Of a DNA stretch of 64,000 bases, positions 40,901 to 52,900 are shown piece after piece. Position numbers and translations under genes: made by a program. Position 1 is the stretch's first letter. The number at the start of each line of letters is the position of its first letter. Source of the stretch: Terebella lapidaria (taxonomy: Eukaryota; Annelida; Polychaeta; Terebellida; Terebellidae); contig OX424567.1 of NCBI GenBank assembly GCA_949152475.1, positions 16,703,402-16,767,401 of the forward strand, written 5' to 3'. Under the pieces are notes generated by a model that saw nothing but the letters and a program-made list of their open reading frames with translations, did no database searches and was not told the DNA's origin.

Positions 40901-43900
40901 GACGACCTGGCCGAGGGGGACCAAGAGGCGAACAGGGCGAGCGAGGAACAGGTGGAGAGCCTGGCCGTGTTGGGCCTCCAGGACCCGCGGGACCAGCTGG
41001 ACCTCGGGGCGAGCAGGGCGAGAGAGGCGAAACCGGCGGACCTGGAACTCCTGGCGAAAGCGGTACGTGCCATTCATGCCATAACATGGCTTGAGTTTTT
41101 TTGTAATTAAATAAAGTAATACTTCGTGCATATCATGATTAATTAAATAAAGTAAATACTTCGTGCATATCAAGACATGCGAATGCACGACAATTCTTGT
41201 ATTGGATATTGCCACTTCTGCAATTGTATTACATTGCATTGATATATTAGTTTCACCTCCTTAGTTTCACCTCCTTGGTTTCAGCTATGACAAAAATTGT
41301 TACCTTCACTTTGGTGATCCAGTTGTAATTGTACACCATGGACGTCATTCCTGTATATATGTACACCACAACTTTGCCTATCGGTATACATGCATAAAGC
41401 ATGGACGTCATTGCATTATACAACACAACTTTGCCTATCATTGGACAGGACTTCGAGGTCCGGCTGGCCCAGCAGGCGAACGTGGTGAGCGAGGACCTCA
41501 AGGCGAACCTGGCGTCCAGGGACGAGACGGACCTCCCGGACCTGATGGCTCTCGTGGTCCGTCGGGTACGCAGGGCGAGAGAGGCGAGCGAGGAGAACCA
41601 GGACCCCAGGGACGACGTGGACCTGATGGACGACAAGGAGAACGTGGATCGCCTGGACCGACTGGACCTGCAGGACCTGCTGGCGGACCCGGCGAGGGTG
41701 GCAGTCAGGGACCCCAGGGTGAACACATAGCTTTTGAACTCCCTCAATACACATGCTAAGCAAATAGATATAGTCGTGAAATTTATACCTGTAAAATATT
41801 CACATCCAAGTTACAAAGTGGAAAAAATGAATCGTCTGAAGGATCGAGTGTGATGCTCATCTGCACGTCGTATACGTAGCCACTGCATGAATGATATATA
41901 CAAATGATTGTATGGATGTACAAGTGTAGCTATTCATCTAACTTCAAGGCGAGAGAGGGCGACAAGGCGAGCAAGGAAGCCCAGGACAACCGGGTACCCC
42001 AGGCGAAGCCGGCCCACAAGGACCCACTGGACCCAGAGGCCCGGTTGGACCAGCGGGACCGGCTGGCGAGCGTGGTGAGCGTGGACCTACTGGTGCCCCA
42101 GGCATTGGTACTCCCGGGCGGCCAGGCGAGAGAGGCGCACCTGGCCCCGCGGGTACGCCTGGCGAGAGAGGAGAGCCGGGTACCGAGGGAAGACCAGGAG
42201 CCGACGGTCGACAGGGCGAGCAGGGCTCGAGAGGACCCGCTGGACCTGCTGGCGAGACTGGAGAACCAGGAGGACCTGGACCTGATGGTAAGTACATGAT
42301 CAGTTTGTAATGATCTTAAATGTATTTGCAATATGCTCACCGTGTGCAAGTTAAATAACAACATATAAAAAAGTATACATTAGAAGACGAGAACGATTTT
42401 TTGAGACAGTGAAATAGTGATTTGAGCTTGAATTCAATCAAAGTTACACAATCGACTGAGTATGTCTCTACACATAGACCTAATCGGATATTGACTTTGT
42501 GTCGTTCCCAGGCCGCCAAGGGCCGCGTGGACCGCGTGGTGAGCGTGGAGAGCGAGGAGGACCTGGCGGCATTGGGCCCATTGGACCTCAAGGACCCCAG
42601 GGCGAGCGAGGTCCCAGCGGTCCGGCCGGACCGGCCGGCGAGACAGGCGCAGCAGGACAACAAGGATCGGTGGGCGGTCATATACATAGTCTGATTGGTG
42701 GCACTGGCCTCTAGACCAATTGTTTAAATCGAGTTTGTGTTCAGGATTGTACACTTAGCTCTGTTATGTCTGAAACGTCATACCATTCGGTCATGATCAG
42801 TCACTTGTCATGCCATTAATGTAGGTGATTGGAAATATAACTAAAAATCGTATTTATCACTGAACCTCTCTGCGATTCAGCAATTAGTGTCAGTAGACTT
42901 TCCCATGCATTCAGACATTTTTCGTTGCACGTATTTCCAATGACACAATACTTGATACTTTTGATACCCACGTCCAACCATACCTCGTTGTTCGTAGCGT
43001 GGACCGGCTGGACCAGCAGGACCAAGAGGCTCCCAGGGTGAGCAGGGAGGGCCCGGACCCTCAGGGGCTGCGGGAGCCACCGGACCTCAGGGCCCGAGGG
43101 GTCAGGCTGGACCCAGTGGGGAGACGGGTGAACCCGGCGTCACGGGACCCACCGGTCAGTTTCCATGACAATTTGAACATAGGTGCAGCACAATCGATTA
43201 TATATGTCTTCTTTATTTGTCTTTTCGTATATGTCTTCATCAAGTTTCAGGCTGCAAATGGAGAGCTCCAGTTAGTTTTGTATCAAAGACATTTCAAAGT
43301 GACATAATCCGTTCTTGGAATTTAATTGGCTAGCATATGTTCGATGATATATAAAGATTGATCTTCCAGAACACGCTCTGGTGTCCCGGTTGACGTTCGA
43401 ACATACCAAACACATACCCAAAACAATACAAAAGATTGGTTCCAACACTATTACAGAGCATATACATGCCAGCTACAAACGGAATAGCAAGACATTGCCC
43501 ATATAACCCTTATTTTGATATCATTTTACGGGAACACTGTTTGGCGCGAAACTATGCAGAAATGATGACTTTCAATGTAAAATGTTTCCCAAATGTTGCA
43601 GTTATTATTTCATAGCGCTCATCCGTCTTGTATTCAGCTACAAAACAGTCTCGCACAGAAAACCACAAACAGATCATGCCACTCAAATAATGTGTTGTTT
43701 ACATGTACCATTATAAGATGAGATGATAAGAGACGTACATTACCGTTGTAGGACCCAGAGGTCGCCCAGGACAACAAGGCGGACGTGGAGAGCGAGGACC
43801 TGTCGGCAACGCGGGCGAGGTCGGCGCTACGGGACAACGCGGCGAGCGGGGACCGGCCGGACCGGCTGGAGAAAGTGGCGAACAAGGCCCCATCGGTACG

Positions 43901-46900
43901 CGCCTAACGCATATTAATATTACACATCAAACAAATCAAGCTGATATTGTCACGCTCAAATCAATGCATTTTCGTTTGTGTCTGTCATTTGTATGGGTAT
44001 ACTGGTTTGAGAAACAACAAATACAATCACAATCAATATACACGTAGTATTATTGTCTACCTTTAACCCACCCATCGCTCTCACCTTTGTCGTAGGTGAG
44101 CCTGGCACGGACGGATCCCGCGGGCCTGATGGACAGCCTGGCCCCGCCGGCCCAGCAGGTAGCCCCGGCGAGCGTGGCGGCCCTGGTGAGCCTGGACCCC
44201 AAGGTCCCCAGGGAGCTCAGGGACCACGCGGACCGCGAGGACCAGCTGGACCGCAGGGAGAAGCGTAAGTCGTTAAGTTATTTATTTCAATATCAAAAGT
44301 GTGATGCTGGTAAACCAGTAGTCATTTCGACTTTTTTTTTCAATTTATACACGCGTATCATTTGTCGTGTAACATAATACATGTAGAATCATTTTTATAC
44401 AAATTTGCATATATGTGGTATCACAGTGGGTCTGCTGGACCAACTGGACCTTCAGGACCACAGGGAGCCCAGGGTGAGCGAGGCCCACAGGGCGAACGCG
44501 GATCCCAGGGAGAGGCTGGTAGTCCTGGCAATACTGGACCCCAGGGTAGGCATATACTTGTGTTACGACAACTTATATATACAGTCAATTCAAGTTGCAT
44601 TATAAATAGCAATAAAAATCAGAATAGCTATTGTGTATTTCTGACATGCTTTTTCTTTTGTATACATCACCGTACATGTACATGTTGTTCGGTTGACAGG
44701 TCGCCGTGGACCGGCAGGACCAACTGGCGAGCGAGGTGAGCCCGGTACCGAGGGACGACAGGGTGTGGACGGACCTCGCGGCCCGAGTGGACCTCGGGGT
44801 GAGAGAGGTCAGCCAGGTGAACGTGGAGAGCCAGGTTCTCCTGGAGAGACCGGTCCCAGAGGACCAGCCGGACCAGCTGGACGAATTGGCGAAAGAGGCG
44901 AGAGTGGAGAACCTGGAGGCATTGGTGTCGCAGGCCCAAGTGGACCACGAGGTCCGAGAGGACCGGCTGGAGAGAGAGGGCAGCCTGGTGAGGCTGGTGA
45001 GACTGGAGCTACAGGACCTGATGGACGAGCTGGGAGCCGAGGGCCGGACGGACCGGCAGGACCTCAAGGCGAGCGAGGACAACCTGGAACCCCTGGAGAA
45101 GATGGCACGCAGGGTGAAAGAGGTCCAGCTGGACCTGCTGGGCCTCAGGGAGAACGTGGCGAGCCTGGTCCACTAGGACCCATTGGACCAGCTGGACGAG
45201 CTGGACCTTCAGGACCCAGAGGCGAGCGTGGTGAACCCGGCGAAAGAGGCGAACCTGGACCAGGTGGACCACCTGGAGGTGAAGGACGACAGGGTGAAAG
45301 AGGACCCCGTGGACCGGCTGGACCAGGTGGCTCTACGGGAGCGACTGGCTCTATCGGACCCGCTGGCAGGCCTGGTGAAAGAGGCGAGAGAGGAGAGCAA
45401 GGAGAACAGGGGGGTCCAGGTGAACCAGGACGTGCAGGCGAAGTTGGCCCTCAGGGCCCCAGAGGACCTCGTGGTCCAGCTGGAGAAAGAGGTGGTCAAG
45501 GTGAACCAGGTACTGCAGGTGCTCCAGGTGCCCAAGGGGAACGCGGACCCCGCGGCAGAGCTGGACCACAAGGACAAGCAGGCCAAACAGGACCTCAAGG
45601 GGAAGCTGGTGCTCCAGGTGGGTCAGGATCCACTGGAAGCACTGGACCAGCTGGCCCACGAGGCGAACGTGGAGAGGCAGGTCAACCAGGTACCATTGGT
45701 GAACCTGGCCCTCAGGGACAACAGGGACCCAGAGGCCCACAGGGTGAACAAGGTACACCTGGAGAAGCAGGTCCTTTAGGACCGATTGGACCTGCTGGAC
45801 GTGCTGGACCTGCCGGACCTCAGGGTGAGCAAGGTCAGCGTGGCGAGATAGGAGAGCCTGGTGAACAAGGCAATCGGGGATCTCCAGGACCACGTGGTGC
45901 CCGGGGTCCCGATGGTTCCCCAGGAATTGCGGGACCCACTGGAGCTACCGGAGGAGTTGGGCCGCTAGGACCTGCTGGACCACAGGGTGAGCGAGGGGAG
46001 CGTGGTGAACCTGGTGAGGCAGGTTCCCCAGGACAACCAGGGAGAGATGGAGAGGCTGGCTTGAGAGGACCAGCTGGTCGTCCTGGTGAGACAGGTGAAA
46101 CTGGAGAACCAGGCGAATCCGGCTCTCAAGGAAGCCCTGGACGACAAGGACCTCAAGGCCCACAAGGTGCCAGAGGCGAAATAGGACAACCTGGCGAAAC
46201 TGGCGAAGATGGACGCCCGGGACCAACTGGACAGAGAGGTCGACCTGGACCGACTGGCGAACAAGGCGAACGAGGAGGCCCAGGTCCTATTGGAGAGCAG
46301 GGTCCTCAGGGCGCACAAGGACAGCGGGGACAACAGGGACCACAGGGTGAGCGTGGCGAACCTGGACCACTTGGACCCCTTGGGCCAGCTGGGCCGTCTG
46401 GACCACGAGGAGAACGGGGAGAGAGAGGCGAACAGGGACCTGCAGGGCCTGAAGGACCATCTGGCAGACAAGGTATGAATGATTGATTATTGGAGTTACT
46501 GATATCTGATAAATTGATTTTATCCACACATGGATATTATCAATCCATTAATCATACATAGTTAACAAAACGTTCCCTTGATTGTTTGACCACATAAGAA
46601 AGTATCCACAATGTTTAGTATTAGTACCTACATTTGTGTATATGAAATACTTGTTGAGACTACATATCTTCTGACAAACCCTCAGGGTCACGAGGTCCAG
46701 CCGGTCGACCGGGTGAGACAGGTGAGCGAGGCGAGCCCGGAACAATTGGAGAACAGGGCGAGAGAGGACCTCGAGGTCCTGCTGGACCACCTGGATCCAC
46801 CAGTGAGAGAGGCGAGGCTGGTATTCCTGGTCCAACGGGAGCCACTGGATCCACTGGACGTCCTGGACCACTTGGACAAGCCGGAGAAAGGTGGGAATGA

Positions 46901-49900
46901 AGACAATCACTCCAAATCGCTTCCTTTTGAAATGTTTTACGTGTAGTTCAGGCGAAATGTCAGAATTTTTCATCTTTTTTTATTCGCCGTTTTCCTCTCT
47001 GTGCGAAAAATCTAAAACGCCTCAAACGATCATCTTGAAATTTTCACCACTGCTCGGGTGTATGTATTGTGTTGTATCGGTTTGGAGCCAGATCCGAGGT
47101 CCGTGGGTCCCGTGAGAATGAAATCGATGTCATTTTTCTTTTTACTTTGCTGAGCGCGATAACTCAAAACTTCCTTAGGCAATGGCTGCAAAACTTTGTA
47201 TAGAGGTCCATCTATTACCGGGAAGAAACCCTGTCGATTCACATGGTCAAACGACTTTTGATCCAGAGCTTGATTTTTTTTCGCTGAGTTATCCTTGGGC
47301 TCTCTGCATATATCGGGAACGGTGCGTCGTATGGCGGCATTAGCGATGACTACCTACATGTACCTTGACCTGTATTGTTTTGGCCGAGTTGGCATTTCTA
47401 AAATATTTCGTTTATATGTCAGAATCAGTACATCCAAGAGCAAAACGGATATTATTTTTGAACTCGTCCCCATAGACAAACATATCTCAGGGGCATTCTC
47501 GAAAGCAGTGTATCATACAACAAAATACGGACGTTATTGTATCCCCCGAACAAAGTTCGGCGGATACTATGGATTTGGCTTCGTCGTCCGCGTCCGCGTC
47601 CGCGTCCGCGCCCGCGTCCGCGTCCGCGTCCGTGTCCGCGTCCGTGTCCGCGTCCGCAGAGATTTTCTTGTGAACGCGCTACAGGCCGCAATTCTCATCC
47701 GATCACCATTATTTTTTGCAGGCACATATATAATGGTAAGATCCCGACACCAATCGATTTTGGTTGCCGTGGCAACTGAATTGGTCGTTTGGGGACACAT
47801 TTTGCATTGAAAACAGCCTGTTTGAGACACATGGCTTGTGAACGCGCTGTAGGCCGCAATTCTCACCCGATCACCATTATTTTTCGCAGGCACATATATT
47901 ATGGTAAGATCCCGACACCAATCGATTTTGGTTGCCGTGGCAACTGAATTGGTCGTTTGGGGACACATTTTGCATTGAAAACAGCCTGTTTGAGACACAT
48001 GGCTTGTGAACGCTCTACAGATGGCAATTTTTGACGAATCTCGATAATATTTGGAAGTGTTGTTGGGAAGGGCTGTCACACGAAACCAATCGTTTTTTAG
48101 AATGATCATATACATATTAATATGTTAACAGCCTAACTTATTACAGAATTTTGAAATATCCATTTTGACATGTACGATCATTCCAATAGCCTGTACAGTG
48201 GAAGGTAATGACACTGGTTTCTTGTTCAGAATGGAGAACTGAAGTTTCCAGTGAAAACAGGACAATATTACTGAATAAGTTAACATTAGTTCTATTAGTT
48301 AAGTCTATTATTGTCCACAATAAAAATAGTTAAGACGAGAAACGTTTATTATTAAGCTCAACAAGGTAAAGGTTTTGTCCAGTACAAATTTCATGGGTGT
48401 AACTGAATAAGTTAACATTATTTTTAATAGTTAAGTCTATTATTGACCACAATAAAAATAGTTAAGACAAGAAATATTTATTATTAACCTCAACAAGGTA
48501 AATGTTTTGTCCAGTACAAATTTCATTGGTGTAACTGAATAAGTTAACATTATTTTCACTAGTTAAGTCTATTATTGACCACAATAAAAATAGTTAAGTC
48601 TATTATTGACCACAATAAAAATAGTTAAGATGAGAAATATTTATTATTAAGCTCAACAAGGTGAAAGTATGTCCAGTACAGATTTCATGGGTGTACTGAA
48701 TAAGTTAACATTATTTTTTACTAGTTTAGTCTATTATTGACTACAATAAAAACAGTTAAGACAAGAAATATTTATCATTGGGCTCAACAAGGTAAAGCTT
48801 CTGTCCAGTAGACATTTTATGTCTGTAACCAAATAAGTTAACATTTTTTTTGCTAGTTAAGTCTATTATTGACCTCAATAAAAATAGTTAAGATGAGAAA
48901 CAATTATTATTGAGCTCAACAAGGTTAAGGTTTTGTCCGGTAGAAATTTCTGGGTGTAACCGAATAAGTTAACTTTATTTTTACATGTTAAGTCTATAAG
49001 TGACGACAATGAAAATAGTTAAGACAAGAAATATTTATTATTGGGCTCAACAAGGTGAAGGCTTTGTCCAGTAGAGATTTTATGGCTGTGACCAAATAAG
49101 TCAACATTATTTTTTTGCTAGTTAAGTCTATTATTGATCACAATAGCTTTTTATGAAAACATTGATCAACTTTTACTTTGAATTTCAACTTGAGACCATG
49201 TTTGGCTCAAATTATGAGTTAAAATATAACTTATGGTGAAAAATTCGATCTGGCTCCAATTTTGTCATCTTGAAATGCAGTTTTGGTCAACTTTTACTTT
49301 GAATTTCAACTTGAAAGCATGTTTGGCACATATTATGAGTCGAGATATAACTTATGGTGAAAAGTTCGATTTGGCTCCATTTTCGTCATCTTGAAATGCA
49401 GTTTTGGTCAATTTTTAGTTTGAATTTCAACTTGAAACCAAGTTTGGCACATATTATGAGTTAAAATATAACTTATGATGGAAAGTTCGATCTGGCTCCA
49501 ATTTCTTCATCTTGAAATGCAGTTTTGGTAAACTTTTAGCTTGAATTTCAACTTGAAACCAAGTTTGGCACATATTATGAGTTAAAATATAACTTATGAC
49601 GAAAAGTTCGATCTGGCTCCAATTTCGTCATCTTGAAATGCAGTTTTGGTCAACTTTTACATTGAATTTCAACTTAATACCAAGTTTGGCACATATTATG
49701 AGTTGAAATATAACTCATGGCGAAAAGTTTGATCTGGGTCCAATTTCGTCATCTTAAAATGCAGTTTTGGTAAACTTTTAGTTTGAATTTCAACTTGAAA
49801 TCAAGTTGGGCAGGTATTATGAGTTAAAATATAGCTCATGACGAAAAGTTTGATCTGGCTCCAATTTTGTCATCTTGAAATGCAGTTTTGATTACCTTTT

Positions 49901-52900
49901 ACTTTGAATTTCAACTTGAAACCATGTTTGGCACATACATGTATTATGGATCGAAATATAACTTATGGTGAGAAGTTCAATCTAGCTCCAATTTTGTCAT
50001 CTTGAAATGCATTTTTGGTCAAATTTTACTTTGAATTTCAACTTGGAACCAAGTTTGTAAAATATTCTGAGTTGAAATATAAATAGGTGAAAAGATTGAT
50101 CTATCTGTATTTTCGTTATTTTATCAAACATGTCGAATGGAAATTCATATAAAGAGATTTCAGTGGTGATTTTGAATTCGACCTTCAATAACCTCGGAAA
50201 ATCAGTGCAGCAATTTTGGTGGGGAAAAGAAAACAGTTGTGACTTGAGATTTAACATTTCTCTGGTAATCTTTTTTAGCCCTTACTCTAGTTTTTCACAA
50301 TTGACAGCGATATATTTGGGGCAACAGAGATGATAGGGCTACGGGGGATACACCCAAGCGGTCGTAGGCGACCGGAAGCGTCTAGTTTTAAGTCACTATT
50401 GGAAAAAACAATCTTGGGGATACTACGGGTGAACCTTGACCTAGAATTTTTCTCTTGGTCGGGCTTTTCCACTTCTCGTAGATATCTCAGAAAGAATGTA
50501 TCAAATACATGTAGCGAAACGAACGTTATTGTCAGACTCGCCACACAAGAACATGTCTTAGAGGTATTAGTGATGAACTTTGACCTTGATTTAGAATTAG
50601 TCTTCATATTTCCTTAGGCATAACTCGGTAGTGGTACATCATATGACTCGGAACTGGTGCGCTGTAGACTCGTCACTCTAGATTGACATGTTTTTGGGGT
50701 TCAGGGATGAACTTTGATATTGACCTAATTTTTTTTATTTAGTCGACATTTTTTTTTTAATTTTCGTCGATAAATTTTTAGTTCGAAAAAAGTAGTTTTG
50801 TAGTCTTTTTGCCTTACACATATATATCTCAGAGGTATTAGGGATAGATTTTGAGCGTTGAATTGACATATCTTACAAACATGTTATAGGAGACTGGAGG
50901 ATATCTGATTTCGGGTTTGTATCTAAAATTCAGGTCGTCTCAAATGATGTTTTACACTGAAAGACCTTGACGTTTGAATTATATTCAAAATGTCACATAC
51001 CAGGAGCACGTAATAAATATTTATTAGTAATATTTACGTGCAATACACAACAATTTCATTCCAAGCAAAATTCAGAAGAACAAAACTCAGAAAATATATT
51101 TGCATTAAAGTAAATGCAAAATTCCCATTTGGGTTTTTGCAGAGGCGAGCCGGGTACCACTGGAGAGACAGGTCGCCCAGGTCCGGTCGGTCGACAGGGC
51201 CCCCGCGGCCCAACTGGGGAACAAGGCGAGCCTGGAACCCCCGGTGGACCCGGACCCCAGGGCTCTCGTGGAGAGAGAGGTCCCCAGGGCCAGCGGGGCG
51301 AGCCTGGTATACCTGGCGAGACTGGAGAAGGTGGAAGCATAGGTGAATATTGGTCCGCGTTTTGTGTGGATTTTCAGTGGTTTTGAACGTTGTATATGGT
51401 TTCGTATATATATAAATATTAAGGTCCTACATCGAATACATCTTACAATTCCTACTAGGACCTGCTGGACGACCCGGACCACGAGGTGAGCAGGGCGAGC
51501 GAGGAGGTCCCGGCCCCACTGGAGCCACAGGACCCTCGGGAACATCAGGCCCACGAGGACCACGCGGTCAGCAGGGTGAGAGAGGCACTCCAGGCGAGCA
51601 GGGAGAAGTCGGCACCCCAGGACAAACTGGACCACAAGGACCTCAGGGTACACGCGGCGAGCGAGGTTCATCAGGTCCAACTGGTGCCACGGGACGAGAG
51701 GGACCCACTGGGCGAGCTGGACCAAGAGGACCGAGAGGTGAACAGGGTGAACGAGGCGAGGCCGGTGGACCTGGAACTGATGGCCGAGATGGATCGCCTG
51801 GTGAGAGAGGACTTCCCGGACCTAGAGGACCAAGAGGCCCTGCTGGAACTGCAGGCGAACCTGGAGAGGAAGGTTCCATTGGCCCCGCTGGTGCTACAGG
51901 CCCCAGAGGTGCGCGTGGCGAGAGGGGACCAGCAGGGACACCGGGAGTAGACGGCGAAGTAGGTGCACCTGGATCAGATGGAAGGCCTGGATCTGTGGGA
52001 CCACGCGGCCCTGCAGGCGAGAGCGGCGAGCCTGGAACACCAGGAGAGGTTGGACCCATTGGACCAGCAGGAGCCCGAGGTCCAGCCGGCCGACAAGGCC
52101 CGCAAGGTGAAAGGGGTGAGCGCGGCGAAGGTGGACCCATTGGGCGAATTGGACCAGCCGGACGACAGGGCGAGAGAGGTGCTCAAGGTGAACGTGGTGA
52201 GCCTGGCACCCAGGGAGAAGCTGGCAGACAGGGTGAACCAGGACGACAAGGCGAACAGGGCCAAAGAGGGCCAGCTGGAGAACCGGGTGGTCCCGGAGAG
52301 CAAGGACCTTTAGGCCCGCAGGGACCACAGGGACCAAGAGGACAACGTGGTGAGCAAGGCGAGAGGGGCACTCCAGGCACTGATGGTCCAGATGGAACAA
52401 CTGGAGCCACCGGACCGACAGGACCAACGGGACCTCGAGGCGAACAGGGCGAGCGTGGTGAATCCGGCGAGCAGGGTGAACAGGGATCAGTTGGACCGGC
52501 AGGACAACCAGGCATGTATTACACGCACCTCTGTGATTCCTCTGCCGATAAGCTATTATCGTGGTTTTTCGTCCGATGTCCGTCGTCCGTCGTCCGTCCG
52601 GGTCTGTAACTTTTTTTTGGCATGATGAATTTCCCCATAAATTTGTCAGAACATACCTTAGGCCAATATCTAAAAATGTTTTTATTTATTTTTTTGATTG
52701 AATTGTTTGTGCCGATTTGGCGGCCATTTTTGACGAAAAATTGCCAATTTTGGACTTTGGTGGCCATTTTCTCAAAAACTGTCTGATCAGTTTTGAGATT
52801 TTTGTTTCAAAACATTCCCCTCATGTACCTCTATGACATGTATAAGTTTAGTTGCCCTTGAATTGCCGGTCTGCGTGTGGCGGCCATTTTGATTTTTTGA

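Larger units (their letters stand above)
46891..51142 (+). other. Intron 48 (4.25 kb), repeat-filled
   Basis: The longest intron between collagen exons. In order it holds a GTCCGC array, a 168-bp repeat, a 130-bp array, a 120-bp array and a segment shared with intron 24. No coding exon was recognised. Confidence 0.85.

Noticed and set aside
47567-48115. 182-codon minus-strand frame with repeated [19 protein letters not shown] units
   Set aside because: It runs through a 168-bp tandem repeat and a GTCCGC array. 168 is divisible by 3, so the frame stays open by chance; the Cys pairs are not a real zinc finger family.
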